From Caenorhabditis elegans (taxonomy: Eukaryota > Nematoda > Chromadorea > Rhabditida > Rhabditidae), in assembly GCF_000002985.6 (NCBI RefSeq), contig NC_003284.9:4588001-4652000 (forward strand): a stretch of DNA of 64,000 nt, read 5' to 3'. Numbering within the stretch: the stretch's first letter is position 1; each line of letters begins with the position of its first letter. The position numbers and the translations under genes were made by a program. Below are positions 34,617 to 47,713 of the stretch, one piece after another. The notes below the pieces were generated by a model, which searched no databases, was not told where the DNA came from, and was given only the letters and a program-made list of their open reading frames with translations.

Positions 34617-37600
34617 ATGAACCCTACTCCGCTTGAAGATGTTGAAGAAGGTGAGTGAGGGGACCATCCTTGTGGAAAAGAAAAGAAGGAACTGAAATGT
34701 GATGTTAACGTTTTCACATCCTATCATGTTTCGGTTAGTGCAGATGCCCGCGGGGGAGAGGGTTTCAAGAGAATGGTTTAGGGTTTCTACTATTAAATGT
34801 ATTTTATTCTTCGAACTATTCCTAAGACATGTTTCGTTTTCTTTTTTAGTCTTACAAAATAATTAGGTTTTTTTTTGAAACGGACGTTAACGGTCATTTA
34901 TCTTTTATGGAGTCGTAAGTTATTCTACAAGTTGGCTGGTATGTTGTTTTCTATTCTATTCTCATACTTATATACATATTCTGCTAAAAAATGTTCGCTT
35001 TGATGTTTAACATGCTTTTTTATAAATATTTCTTTCATGTCTTCCCCATTGCGAAAAAAGAACTGAAAATGTTTAGATCTCTTGCTCTTGACGCTCAGCC
35101 AAATTGAAAAAGTGCGTGACGGCAGGCAATTTCAGAGAGAGTAGGAAAATGGAGCTGTCTTCCGTCAAAACACCTCCAACAATTGTTGTGGGGAATAGGG
35201 AAATTACAAAATTACATAGGAATTTTACATTTGAATATAAAAGTGGGCAAAATTAAAAAAAAAACGTTTTCCATAATGCCAAAAAAGTCAAATACCATAG
35301 AGAAACTTTAAAAATAAAAATAAAAATACTTTTTGAGAAAACTATAGAACTTTTGAATGTTCGAATCCCTACAATAGTTGAGTACTAATATTTAAAACAT
35401 AAATAGACCATAAAATTCAAATGAAATTTTTTATTGAATATTTCCGAAAAAATAGTAAAAACTAAGTAATGAGTTTTTTTTGAAATAAAATTGATAGTTA
35501 AATATTTTTTGAAAGGTTTTATTATGATATTTGGTCATTTTGGTGCTATAAATAGAGAGCTGTTTTCAACAATTTCTTAAAAAATTTTTAATAAATTAAA
35601 TAAGAATTTTAGGTTCTTTTAGTTTATTGTTTTCGTAAAAAGCACAACAAAAATACAATTTTTTTTTCTAAACGTCACTGTGTAGAGTTGATGCGGCGTT
35701 GACGGAGTAATCGTCACTCGCCACAAAAAATTAGATTCGTTGAGTAACGGCGGAAAGAAAAAGAAAAAAAAATATTTTTCATCTCCATCCATTTTCTTTG
35801 CTCGCGCGATGAAGATATGGGGGGCTCTGGTACTCGATTCTAGGACTCTTGTTGAATATCTCATTAGGGAGAGTGCATCTAGAACAAGGAGAAGATGTCG
35901 GGAATATTTTCACATCGAGCAAAAAGGAGCAAAAAAAGTGGCGAAAAAAAGGAATCTTCGTCATTTTCATTCGACGCTTCAGGAAAAAAATGGAAGCAGT
36001 GTGGCGAAAACGCGCATCAGTAGTGTGAGAATTGAATTGAAAGAGAAAAACCAATTATGTTGAGCTGTTTGAGTGGCTAAATTAAAAACATTCTGAAACA
36101 TGCTCCGATTGGAAAAAACTTATGTTAAAGGCTCGTGTATATTTGCCATTTAACTATAGGAAATAGTAAATTTATTAACTTATTTAAATTTTTCAATGAT
36201 TTTTTAAAAAATTTTGAGAAACACTATTATCAGTTTTTTGTGTGATTGAATACGTCAAAAATAATGAAAACAAGAATTAACTTTCCAGAAAAAAAATATC
36301 CGAAAAAGTAAGCAAACTAATTCGGAATAAATATATTAATTATATATGAAAAAAAACAAGCTGTAAGACTCAAAATGTCAACAATCAGAGTTATTCATAG
36401 GACGAAGTAAGGTATATTTGCTATATTGAAATAATTTTAACTTCGTTATTAAACTCAAAAACTAGAAAACATAAACGCTCAAAAGTTCACGAGATCAAGT
36501 AGATTCTATTGCACCGAGTATATGAAATTCTGAATTGTGCAGAGTTGAATGAATTCAGAGAAAAAGGAAAATAATTACACTTGCTCTTATTTGTATCCGC
36601 AAGTGCTCAAAAGTTTTGTATCTAGTTTATTCATTTTTTTTATTTCTTGAGACATATTTTACTTTGAAAACCTATAAAGAAATTAAACTTGATAGTAACC
36701 TAGGAGTCCAGGATATACGTTCATTTTATAAGCATTTTCTTTTAAACATAGGATTCAATTTATATGTTACTCGCGCCTTCTTCGAACTTATCTTTACTGT
36801 AACTTCGCGATTTTTCGCAAAAACGTTAGTTTTTGTTAATTCCCATTAAGTTTGTTAATTCAAAAGTAAGATACGGCCAGTGAAAAAATGAATAGAAACC
36901 ATTGCTATGTATGTTGATAAAAAGGGCCAAATATATATTTGAAAAACGAAATTTTTTATTTTGCGTCAAAAAGCAGGGAAAGCTGAGTTTTTTTCGGTTT
37001 TTTTGTAAGTCGTCAATCAAAAGACAAATGTTTTTCCAGTAGTTTTTTAAATTTTTTCAATATGCGGCAGTGCCTTAGATTTTTATTCAAAAAACGCAAA
37101 CAGTTTTCATCGCTTTTTAACTCAAAACATTAAAAAATCCTTTAGTGGCAGTTCATATTCAAAACCATAAAAATAGTTTAAAATCATTTCTCCACTGGCC
37201 GTACTTCACCTTCAAAGTCCAGATATACTTATGTTATTCCTCTCGTCGACTTCTTCGAATTTCCATTTCCACCTGTTGCAAGTGCCTGGAAACAAAAAAT
37301 TCACGTGTTCTCGCATTTGTAACTATAGAAACACCGCGATTTTACACAACACCTCTCATTTCAAGTGAGCTCTGGAAAAAAAAAATTTCAAAAGTTTTAG
37401 TCTCTGTGGTTTCCTTATGACTGACTAGCTTCGAAGTGCAAGTACGCGTATCTTTGTTGTATTTCTCATCCAGCACTTCTCAAAATGAAAGATGACAGAA
37501 CGTTAACAGAATACGAATTTCAGGCGTCCACCCCCATTTTATAAAAAACGAGAAACAAAGAAAGTTTATTTCCTTAGGGAAAAGAGAATGGATACCAGAT

Positions 37601-40600
37601 ACCAATCCCAATTTGAGGGTACCCGTTTTCTTCTCAGTTTTCATTGATTCATTCCAGTTTCATTTTTTTCCTGTGTTTTCAAGTGTTTTCAAGTGTTTTC
37701 AAGATTACCCCTCTGTTTATAGTTTTTAAAAATTAGAACAAAGGTAACTATTCTTTCTGGTTATTTGTGCTACTTTCCACTTAATAGAATTCGATATAAG
37801 TGAGATCTCAATAATAAGACTGAAAACTGAAAACAAAAGAAAATAAGGACAGCGAGTAGAGAAAGGAGGAGCTGAGAGACGTGAGCGGGAATATAACAAC
37901 ACAGGAAGAGGTCCTTAGTGCGTAAAACCGGCTTGCAAGGAAGGGGCTCTTCTCGCACAACACTTGGCCTTGCTCTCCGCGCGGAGAGAATGAGAGAAGA
38001 GTCACACGGTTATCTTTGTGTCTGGATACTTAATCGACGGTGTTTGTGTTCTTTTTGAATTCGAGATTTATCTGATTGTCATTTGTGAAGCTTTTGCTTT
38101 AATCTGATTTTAATTCAAATTAAAGTCCAACACTTAATTTCTTTCCTTTTGTGGCTTTTCTCGAAAATTTTCGATAACTTCCTCCAATTTTCCACAGCTT
38201 TCTACAAATAATTATCGCAAGTTCTTGACTGTTGAATGTTGCTAAAAATTTTCGCGAAAGTTTTTGCATGCTTCCGTGAAAGTCAATGGAAGTTTAGAGT
38301 TGTCAAAAGTTGTTGAAAGCTGTCGAGAGTTCAAGCAAAAGTTCTTAAAAAATCATGAATTTTTCTTATTTGTTTGATTTAGAAACGATTTCGGTAAAGC
38401 AAAATAATGTTATTTGTTCACTTTATTTTCAATTATGTGTTAGAGATATCTGGTTCCGCACTAATTACTCAATTTGCGTTTTATTATTATACTAACTCAA
38501 GTAGTATATAAGACTAGTCACGTCCAATTTATCTCATATAAAATAAACAAAGCGCTGACCCTCGTTCGATGCTTGTTGCCGAGTTCGCCCACCGGCTCGT
38601 CTTAGCTTTTACACTATTTCTCTCTCGTCAAATCTTCTCCATCTTACCACCATTTCCTCCCATTATATGAATTTATCGTTAACATGTAGTTTGATGTGGT
38701 TTTCCATATTGCAATTGATATTAATTTGCGCAAAAAAAAATCTCGTCCCATTTTCTTTTGCTAAATATTTATTTTCATTTGAGTGGCCGATTTGTGAGAA
38801 AATTTCGAGTAGAGTCACGTGTTGCGGAAGATGAAGGCTATAGCCAAAAATATTTGAACATGTAAACGACATATTTTTCGGGTTTTTTCATTTTTTGCTG
38901 TTCAAAATACCTACGATTTTTGATGGCTCGAGTATTTTGATTTCAGTTTATGAGAAAAATAAAATTTTAAAGATAGCTTCAGTAGCAATTTCGTCAGAAT
39001 TTATTTAAAATAGTACTTATATTAAAACGTTTTCAAGTTTTGATCAAGTTTGTACGTGTGACCAACTAAATTTCTCAAATACTCATATTTGAATTCACTT
39101 CAAAATATCTCTTTTTTTGGATATCGTCCAAAATTTTGAAAACACAGCAATTACCATTTTTTGATTTTAAATTCACAACTTCAATGCTTTTTTGAAACGT
39201 TTTACTATTATATAACAATTAGTCACTGTTGCACCATAAAATTTGGGTTTTTAACTACATCCCAACTGTAGCTACTTAAAAGTAATAGCTTGTTCTTTTC
39301 TTCTAAGTTCAAGCAATAACTTTCATATTTTTAACTTTTTCTTGTGCACTTTTAAAGTAGCCATTTCCCTTTTACTCCTATTCTATGGCTATCTTTCTCA
39401 TCAAAAAAGAAAAGAAAAGGAGAAACGAGAAGTCCATAGTTTTGAGCCAAAAAGACTCGCATAAAAATGTGCTGCATGTGCAGCAGGTCAAGAAATATGT
39501 GTCCTTTCATCCACATGTTGCCGCTTCCTCATTTCTTTTTTTACCCGCTAAAATCAAGTACATTGAGTGTGAGAAAGATGTGTTGGCGTTTGTTTAAGTA
39601 GATTGTTTAAATAGCTGAGACATCGAAGATCTACGAGATGTACCTGTTTTTTTTGCTTTCGAATCAAATTGCTCCACGTTCAGAATGCAGTAATATTTTC
39701 ATATATGTCCAGTTTCAACAAGAAAAAACAATACTTGATAATTGACCGTCCAAGCTATAGTTTTCTATCGTCTTGTTGTAAGTGCAAGTTCATGTATTAT
39801 TTTTTGAATTAAACTTTCCAGCGAATCAAACAAAATATCCATACAGTTTTCTGAACTTGAAAATATCGTAAAATTTATCTTTGGAAATATTTCCCCAGCA
39901 CAGAAGTTTTAACGAATTTGAAACTCAAAAAAAAAAGCGACCTCCATACAATTATTGAATCACATTTTATATTATTTTATTAGCTTCTTTTAATAAAATC
40001 AGTAGTTTTAGACAACATTTTTGTCAAAAATTTGTTTTATGTGCGGAAACAGCAGATTGGCTGCCCACTCTTGATTTTTTTTTTACTTCCTGAAATTCGA
40101 GTAGCGTTTCTCGTTTTTTCTTGAACAGACTAAAGGCTAAGAAAATTTCGGAGCTAAATTTAACTAAAATCTCAATTTTGGGCAACTTTTGTTGTCCTTA
40201 TCGCAGCGGCCAAAAATTAATTACTAAATACTCACATACTTCAACTCTAGAACTCTAGTGAGATCACCAAATTTAGCCACGAATCACTTTTAATGTGCGA
40301 ACTCAAGGAGCAGGGTACTATCACGAAGACGATCAAGCGAAATTTGCACATTGTGCCCGGTTTCATAAGCGATGTGCGTATTTTTTTTTCTACAATGTCT
40401 TAATCGTGACAAATGACGTGCTATGTGGAAATTAAAATATTTGAAAATAAATCTTTTCCAATTAATATTTTTCAGCTTCTTGTTATTACTTGCACCTGCA
40501 ATCTCACAGCACAAAATTATTTCCAAGGACGCTATCCGAAAATTATTCTTTGTTTTCTGAGAAAAGTAGAAACTGAACAAAAACATGGTCTACGAAACAT

Positions 40601-43592
40601 TAAACCTCTAGGGACCTATAGTCATAAGTTGACAACGTTTCGGAACATGTTTTGGATGTTTTAGACATATGAAAGAAACTCTTAATCATATTTTTCCCCA
40701 CTTTTGTTTTTCAGAAACATTGTTTTCCACGTGGTTTTGGAAGAATAGCGAAGTCTTTATTTTCTCTTTTTAAACTTCATTTCATTGTTTATTTTTCTCA
40801 TTTAAACTATGCATAGCTTGAAAACAAAATTTTACTTTCCCAAGCTCATCTTGCTTCCATTCATCCCTTTCTTCGTATTTTCTCTTCCGAATTTTTTACT
40901 CTCATTGACTGGCCTGCACTAAGAATTGAGATCAGAGAAAATTGTGAATTGAGAGAGATGCAAGACATTAACTTCTTCCTGATGTAAAGTGTCAAAGAGA
41001 GAACGCGGTTAGAGAAGCAAAGATGTGATTGTTTTCAGGTGACGAAGCTGAAGCGATGGAGCTCATTGACAAAACTGTCGAGCTGCGTGGCAGTCAAGTG
41101 CTCAATATGCACTCTTACCATTCAATCATCTGGCGGCGAAGGATTATGGCGTTTGCGACGCTTCTTGCATGGGTAGGTCTCAATTCATATAAATTATAAA
41201 TGTAGTTGATGATCTGCTCTTTTGGCCCTCTTGGCTCTCTAGATGTAAAAGAGATCATCAAAAATTAAAAATTCACATTCTTCATCGTCGTTTCACATTT
41301 TTTATGTGCAGTATTCCACAAACGAATAATATTCAATTTGAATTCCACACAATACAAGCCGATCTTAGAAGGCGGAAGTAAATAAGATTAGATCGCGTGT
41401 CTGTTTCAATTAGGCCAACTCAATTACAGATCGGTGTTATAATGCTGGTGGCGGCGCTGGCGACGACGAGCTGGGCAACGATTGATTTCGTCAACACCGA
41501 CTACCACCCAATTCACGTAGATTTGGGAGTCTGGGGAGAGTACAGAAAAATTAATACTTTCAAAAAAGTCACAGGTGAGACCAGGGGAAAAATATCATAG
41601 TAATTTCGAGAAGTACCCATTTTAGGGTTTTTTTTAAAGAAATTCGATCTAGAACACAGCAGAGAATTGAGTTTTTTGCGAAATTACTTTTTTTTTCAAT
41701 TGAACAACTGAAATCAAAGTTACAAAAAACTAAGCTATCAAATTTTACTCCAGAAAAATAAATTTTGTTAGGTTGCCAAAAAACCGATTAGAATCGCTAT
41801 AACGAGTAAATTCGGGATAGTAACTGGCAACTGCGAGAGACATCGGGATAAATATTACATCACGGCCCATTCGTCATTCCTATTCTAAATACTGTATCAG
41901 AAACATTATTTACCTAAAATTTTAATCACCTTCCAACCAACTTTCCCCTATTTCAGTTGAATGGATTCCTCATTTCCCGGCCCCACCAGAGAATATCCTG
42001 CGACTTGCGGACACTCATTTGCAACGTATGTGCTCTCTAGTATTCCAGCTTTTATTTTTTATTTTCAGATTACTACCGATCACAAGCTTTCATGGGATGC
42101 TTCGGAGCAGTCATTCTTTTGTGCACCAACGTTCTAGCTGTTTACACCTTCTATCATCATCGTTACATGTACAAAAGAGCCGTCGCTGCTCTTTATCTTG
42201 TTGTTGGTTAGTTGAACAATAGCCCATGAATTTCAAATAAGAGTGCAAGCGGCTTTCACTTTAGTTTGGACTACATACATTTTAATTCTTTGCAAGCATA
42301 ATGAAGCATAATTTTTTATGTCTCCGAAATTTGAAAATGATGATGAATAGTAAATTCATCAACATCTTGTCAGATATGATCTGTCTGTCAAATTTCACGA
42401 GCGTCATGTGCTGCTTTTCAAATCCAATAGATAACGACGCTCATGAAACACGTTGCGAATGAGTGGACAATAGCTGGATTGTAAGATAAAAAAGTGCGGA
42501 AGTCGTTTAATGAGCAGTTGGCATTGACTCTTGCTCTTCAAAAAAATATAAAAAACTTCGTTCCCTTTGACATGGGTTATTACTTCCTGATAAGTACAAG
42601 CTTGTGCTTTGAAACAAAAACAATTGTTTCCCGAGTTGAGGAAAAGCTATCGACATTAGATGAACAATTGAAACCTACCATTTTCAGGCAACGTGAAGAT
42701 TTTATACACTGTGTTCTTCGTTATTTGGTATTTTGTCTAATTCTAACGTGATCGAATATCATATTAAAACACCTAAAAACTTCAAAAATTTTTGCCAGTT
42801 TTTTTGCCTGACTTCCAAAATTAAAACACAAAAAACTAAGTTTTCAGCTCAGTTTTTATCCATTGACCGCACAAAAAAAGTTTAAATTTTTCAAAGTCTT
42901 CTTATAATATCTGATTAATTTTGCAACATTTGCATGATTTAAAAAATTCCGGGCGAATTTCCTCGGGGTCCAATTTTAGAAAGGTTTATATTTTGTAAAA
43001 ATAAAACCATTTTTTTTCAATTCTAAATGCCAAAAGTTATTCCACCTGAAAATTCACTCAAGGAGTAGGGCAAAAAAATGTTGCAGCAAAATTATCACAA
43101 GTGTCAGTCCGCCTTCAATTCTAAGTACAGTGCGCCCAACTGCTATATGACCCCCTTTAAGGCGTTCAGGACAATGCTGAATTTTTTCAATCCATACTAA
43201 AAGGGATTCATAGAATTCGGGAGCACTATGTTTTGTAGAACCAATATAAATACATTTCTTTCTAAAAACCAGTGTTAATCATTACAGCCATGTGCATCTT
43301 CGGAGCAATCGAAATTCTATCAAGTAGCATCAATGAATGGAACACCGCCGTTGCTCAGGTTTGTAACCATTTCTCGGCAGAATGATCAATCTTATTATTT
43401 TTAAAGAATGGCGAGTTCGATTACGAAGCCGGCAAAAAGATGGGTTACTCAACAAGACTTGCTCAAGGAGCCATCGCCACTTCTTTGATCGCATGCCTGG
43501 CATTTGCTCTAGGATCACACAAACAAAAAGGAGAGCACGCGGCTACAGCAGAACTGGAAATTGAAGACAGAGAGTATCATATTGGGCGATGA
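34617..43592 (+). CDS. Four-transmembrane claudin/clarin-like protein
   Basis: Seven exons (34617-34650, 41039-41172, 41430-41574, 41957-42025, 42069-42206, 43288-43358, 43407-43592) give 258 aa. Exon 1 encodes only MNPTPLEDVEE and part of a Gly codon; phase 1 joins it across a 6.4 kb intron to exon 2. Four hydrophobic segments are visible at about residues 50-75, 130-152, 160-182 and 215-235, with short cytoplasmic tails and a larger first extracellular loop containing GVWGEYRK near its middle. This matches the PMP22/claudin/clarin fold, although the two loop cysteines typical of true claudins are absent. A role in membrane organisation or cell contacts is inferred from fold only. I could not place it in a named worm family. 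A polyA signal (AATAAA) is at 43820-43825. Confidence 0.8.
34651..41038. other. 6.4 kb first intron of the tetraspan gene
   Basis: Donor GAAG then GTGAGT at 34651; acceptor GTTTTCAG ending at 41038. It is AT-rich with no supported exon. It contains copies or fragments of the dispersed repeat (about 35500-35550, 36845-36905 in reverse, and 37060-37225) and a stretch rich in foldback motifs (TCGAAAATTTTCGA and similar) at 38150-38345. Intronic enhancers or an alternative promoter directly upstream of exon 2 are likely on general grounds but not visible as named motifs. Confidence 0.55.
37060..37225. repeat. Dispersed non-coding repeat, copy in the tetraspan intron
   Basis: Shares ordered blocks with the copies at 33020, 49840 and 50950: CAGTTTTCATCGCTTTTTAACTC, AAAATCATTTCTCCACTGGC, and CGTACTTCACCTTCAAA. 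It is diverged and non-coding. Confidence 0.45.
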
Positions 43593-44377
43593 TTGAGATG
43601 TCAATTGTTTAATTCGTACACATTCCCTATCATTCTTTGTTATTTTCGAAATCTTGGAACTCACAACTCTGGATAATAGTCTTGCAATATGCGCTTGTTT
43701 GAAACAAAAAATGTATTTTTCAGAATTCAAAGTGTTCAAATTGATTGAGCTTTTTTGACTTACACTTTCCACTGACCAAACTTAATGTGAACTGTTTTTT
43801 TTTCATCATATTTTTTGCAAATAAAATATTTGGGAGTTGTTGTTGCAATAGAAAACAGAAAAAACCAGTTTTTTTTCAGGAGTATCTTATTTTATTTGTA
43901 TGCGAGGCAGTAGTGACGGTTAGCAGGCAATGGGAAACTACAAAAAATCGATAAAAATTAATTACTTAAGGTGCGCGGCAATGTGCATTGTCTATTTTGA
44001 TACCTTTCCCATTTTCCTGCAATTGGTAAGTTTTTGAATGTAGAGAAATATTTGTTATGTGTTTGAATTTTAAAAAAAATATACTGTTTCAAAATCATTA
44101 ACTTTGAATTTTTTTTGCAATTCCTAAGTTGTTTTATAGTGTTACATACTACTATTTAAAACATTTTGCTATAAAAAATCAGCTACAACTCATCAAGTTA
44201 TAGCCAAAATACATTTTGTGTCGTGATTTAAATCAACAAAAAATAATCTTAAAACATAGTTCAAATGACAAAAACCTTGATTGATTTTTCTGCCCCAACT
44301 GATAGCATTATCTTCCCGCCATTCATGCACGCTGTTTCGTTTTGGTTATTTTATGAATTCATTTTTCAGATAGCAAA
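43593..44377. other. Spacer between the tetraspan and MFS genes
   Basis: About 785 nt. The first 230 nt form the tetraspan 3' UTR up to AATAAA at 43820-43825. The end is a 3' splice site (CATTTTTCAG, ending at 44369) eight bases before the MFS start codon, suitable for trans-splicing or an unseen leader exon. Some 540 nt between polyA signal and acceptor is longer than a usual worm operon gap, so an operon is possible but not favoured. Confidence 0.4.
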
Positions 44378-47300
44378 ATGGGCTTTTGGACCGACGTGCG
44401 AGATCGGATCAAAAGCTGGAAAATAACAGTGGAACCGTTAATGTTTGTTTTGGCAGCATGTAATACAGCTGTGTGAGTGTTTTGTCTTGTTGACAAGAAA
44501 CATGTATATTGAAAGTAATCAAAAAAATCATGTTTCAGAAAATTTTCGAGAATGTCAAAAAGAAACTTCACTGACCTAACAAAAACATATCCTGTAAAGT
44601 TTTTAAAAAAAGTTCAAACATTTGTCAAAATTTTAATTTAACGTTTCTCTACTCAATATTAGTGAATTTTAGGTACAACGTTTTGAAAAACTGCTTTTTA
44701 GTGTCCTAAAAACCCCTCACAAGCTCACAAGAACAGGAAAAGCAGCCCAACGGAGAGTGAAATCGAAAAACAATATTTCAAAACGTTTATAAAACTATGA
44801 TATTTGAACATTTTAGCAATGTATGCGTATATTATTTATAAAAAGTTTTCCACTGACTATAAAAATTAGTATAATGTACCAAAATATTTTTTGCAACTAC
44901 ATAGTATAACGCCAAAGTTTTCAACATTTATAAGTAAGTAGTTGAAGACTTTAAAAAAACTTTTCTGATTACTACAAAACTAACAATTTACAAAACTAAA
45001 ATGCATTAAATTCGTTTTCAGAGGAATTGTATCTCCCGCACTGAAAGAAATGAAAATGAAACGAGTGTACCCTGCTCCACCAGATATCCACGGAAAAGAT
45101 CTTGAAAAATATTATAATAAAAAGATGGTGATGTGGGACAATTACTATGAATACATAAACCTGCCAATAGCTTGCGTTTTTGGAATTATTTATGGTGAGA
45201 TCTTCACATTCTCGAGAATATATGTTCATGGAATCACTTTTTTTGCAGGAGGATATAGTGATCATCGAGGAAGGAAATATCCAATGCTCATTGGAATTCT
45301 TAGTGTGTTGGTCTCAAATGCCAGTGAGTGGACCCACTGATTCTTGACACCTTCAAAAATGATGTATTTTAGTGAATATTCTGATGTGGGATGAAAACAC
45401 AGATTGGCCACTTGCATGGACCTATCCAACTGCCGTGGTGACTGGAGTTTTGGGCGATTTTTTGTTAACGATGAGCTGTATAAATGCATATATTGCTGAC
45501 GAGTTTCCGGACAAGATTACGGTATTTTTAAGAAAACTTGAAAATTCGAGATCTAAAAAAATGATTACACAAAAAAATAATGACTTTTATTATTTATTTT
45601 TAAGCACGAAACACGCAATAATTCTCTAAAATATTCCAGTAATAACTTTAATAATTAAATTTAATTGGAAAACGTATCAAAACGGCGTTTAAAAATTTTT
45701 GAAAAAACATAAACTTTTGAATTATGGATGTATAGACTTTTTAAGCTCACGTATATTTTAACACAATTCCAGTGACGCTACACCTAACATCCCTAAAATA
45801 TAAAATTATATAAATATTAAATACATAATTATATAAACTGAAAAGCCCTCTAAAAATAAGTTGACCGTGCATTTTTCGAGAATCTGCGTTTCTTTATGAT
45901 CTGCTACTTTAAAACTTTAGAATACTAGTCCCTAGTTTGAATAAGATTGTTCAAGCAAAAACTACAAAATGTTGGAAAAAAAAACAACGTTGTTTGAAAA
46001 TGCCCAAATTCGGTAGACTCCAATTTAACAAATTCTCCAGTTTTCTAACTCAATAACTAATCCTATTCAGCTGTCATATCGTATGGTCGTAGTGTCAATT
46101 ATCTTTAGTTTGGGATCGTTTGTTGCTTCGAGATTTGTAAAAGATTTGGTAAAGTGGACTTCAAAGCCAACAGTCATGATTATTGCAGAAGGTTTTGCAA
46201 ACATTATAAATGAAACAAAAACCTAAAATTGATTCAGGTGGATATCTACTTACATTTCTTGTGTCCTTATTAATTTTGGACCAAAAGAAACCTAAGACTA
46301 AAAACTGTTTATTAAAAGAAGATGAATCCATTGTAACTGTAGAAGGTTCGGAAAATCAAAGTCTTGCCTCACTCCCAAACAGTACCCAAGAAAATAAGTT
46401 GTTAGTTCATATCATGTGATTAAACCACCATAAATCCAACTTTTCCAGATCAGTTTTTGAAATCATAAAAACTTCATTCGTAGCAATCTATGACGCTGCG
46501 AAAATATTCCTACAACCAAGAGCAGGCCATCGAAGATTATTCCTATATCTTTGCTTTGCCGCCAATTTTCTCGATCAATTTGTATGGGGTGAAGAGAAAG
46601 GTACAATTTTGCCAAAATGCGACGCATTTCCCTCGATGAATTATACTTTAGAATATTGAATCTTGAACCCTGAATCTAGAAATGAAATCATTTGAAAATT
46701 TGTTCGGGAAACTGCGTGGGCGAGATGTTTCAATCTCTTTCCGGTCTATCATGGGTCGATTATTACTTCAAAACGAAGCCAATTTCTATGTTGTTTTCTT
46801 GAACGCACGGGGAGTTTACGAAATTAGGTATTAAGCTCACGTCAAATGTAATTTAATAATTTACTGTATATAACACAAATTTTTATTTTTAGCTGTTTTA
46901 GGAAAAACACTAACTTTCTGATTTTCAGGTCTTCTGGGCACCTACGTGAGATTACCCCCTTTCACGTGGGACACGTCCACATATGCTGACTACAAATCCT
47001 GGCGACCAATAGTTCGTTCGTAATTTTCCAACAAAAATTCCTCAGCTTTTATTAAATTTATTTTCAGAAATTGTGGGTATGGCTGTTGGTATGTTATTTT
47101 TCAAACGAATCTTTCATTTCCGCGACACCTTCATAATCTGCCTTGCCATTTTGAGCATGACCGGATGTGTGCTCATGATTGGATTGGCTCAGGTCAGTCT
47201 TTGCTACTTTTTTTTTGTTGAAGTGATAATCCGCTTAGAATATAGGATTAGGAAAAGTCACAGGATATGTGACCGGATGTTTTTATGTTTTTTTTTTACA

Positions 47301-47713
47301 GGCCTCATGGTTGATATTTGCAAGTTTGGCTCCAGGGAGTTTACACGGGTTGCTTAATCCAATGTCGTATACTTTTATAGCATGTATTGTAGAACAGGAC
47401 GAGGTTGGCAATCGGAAAAAATGTATACATTCCTATTCCGTACTTTTTCAGATAGGAAAAGCATATGCAATTAGCTCGGTGGCCCAAAAACTCGCCGGAA
47501 TCGCGCAAAGTTTGGTTCTTCAAAATATTTACATAGCAACGGTGGATTGGTATCAGGCTAGTAAAGCTATAAAGCTATAAAACTATATTCCTACTAATTC
47601 ATATATTTTTGTAGGGTTTCGTGTGGCTTCTTATGGCAGCCATCAGTTTCGTCGCTGTTGGAATTTATTTCATAGTACACGTTATGGCAAAACGAGAGAA
47701 CGTCGGATCCTAA
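44378..47713 (+). CDS. Major facilitator superfamily transporter, SLC46-like
   Basis: Twelve exons (44378-44472, 45022-45194, 45249-45323, 45373-45521, 46071-46191, 46238-46400, 46449-46600, 46929-47015, 47068-47192, 47302-47403, 47452-47556, 47615-47713) encode 481 aa. About 12 hydrophobic segments can be counted. The MFS loop 2-3 signature reads GGYSDHRGRKYPM. The N-terminal KITVEPLMFVLAACNT and a long loop after TM1 are typical of the SLC46 group (proton-coupled folate transporter and relatives); the substrate cannot be told. The final intron must use a GC donor to keep the last membrane segment (GFVWLLMAAISFVAVGIYFI). The exon 6 donor is ambiguous by three bases (46397 or 46400). Intron 10 (47404-47451) is 48 nt and open in frame. 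A polyA signal lies at 47763-47768. Confidence 0.88.

Noticed and set aside
35350-35370. B-box-like GTTCGAATCCC that might mark a tRNA gene
   Set aside because: No A-box or cloverleaf is present at the right distance on that strand.
35740-36063. A 107-codon lysine-rich + strand open frame in the tetraspan intron
   Set aside because: Low-complexity AAA/GAA-rich composition, no good splice sites and no recognisable domain.
43593-44377. Operon joining the tetraspan and MFS genes
   Set aside because: About 540 nt separates the polyA signal from the next acceptor, more than the usual 100-nt spacing of SL2 operons, and no clear U-rich element was seen.
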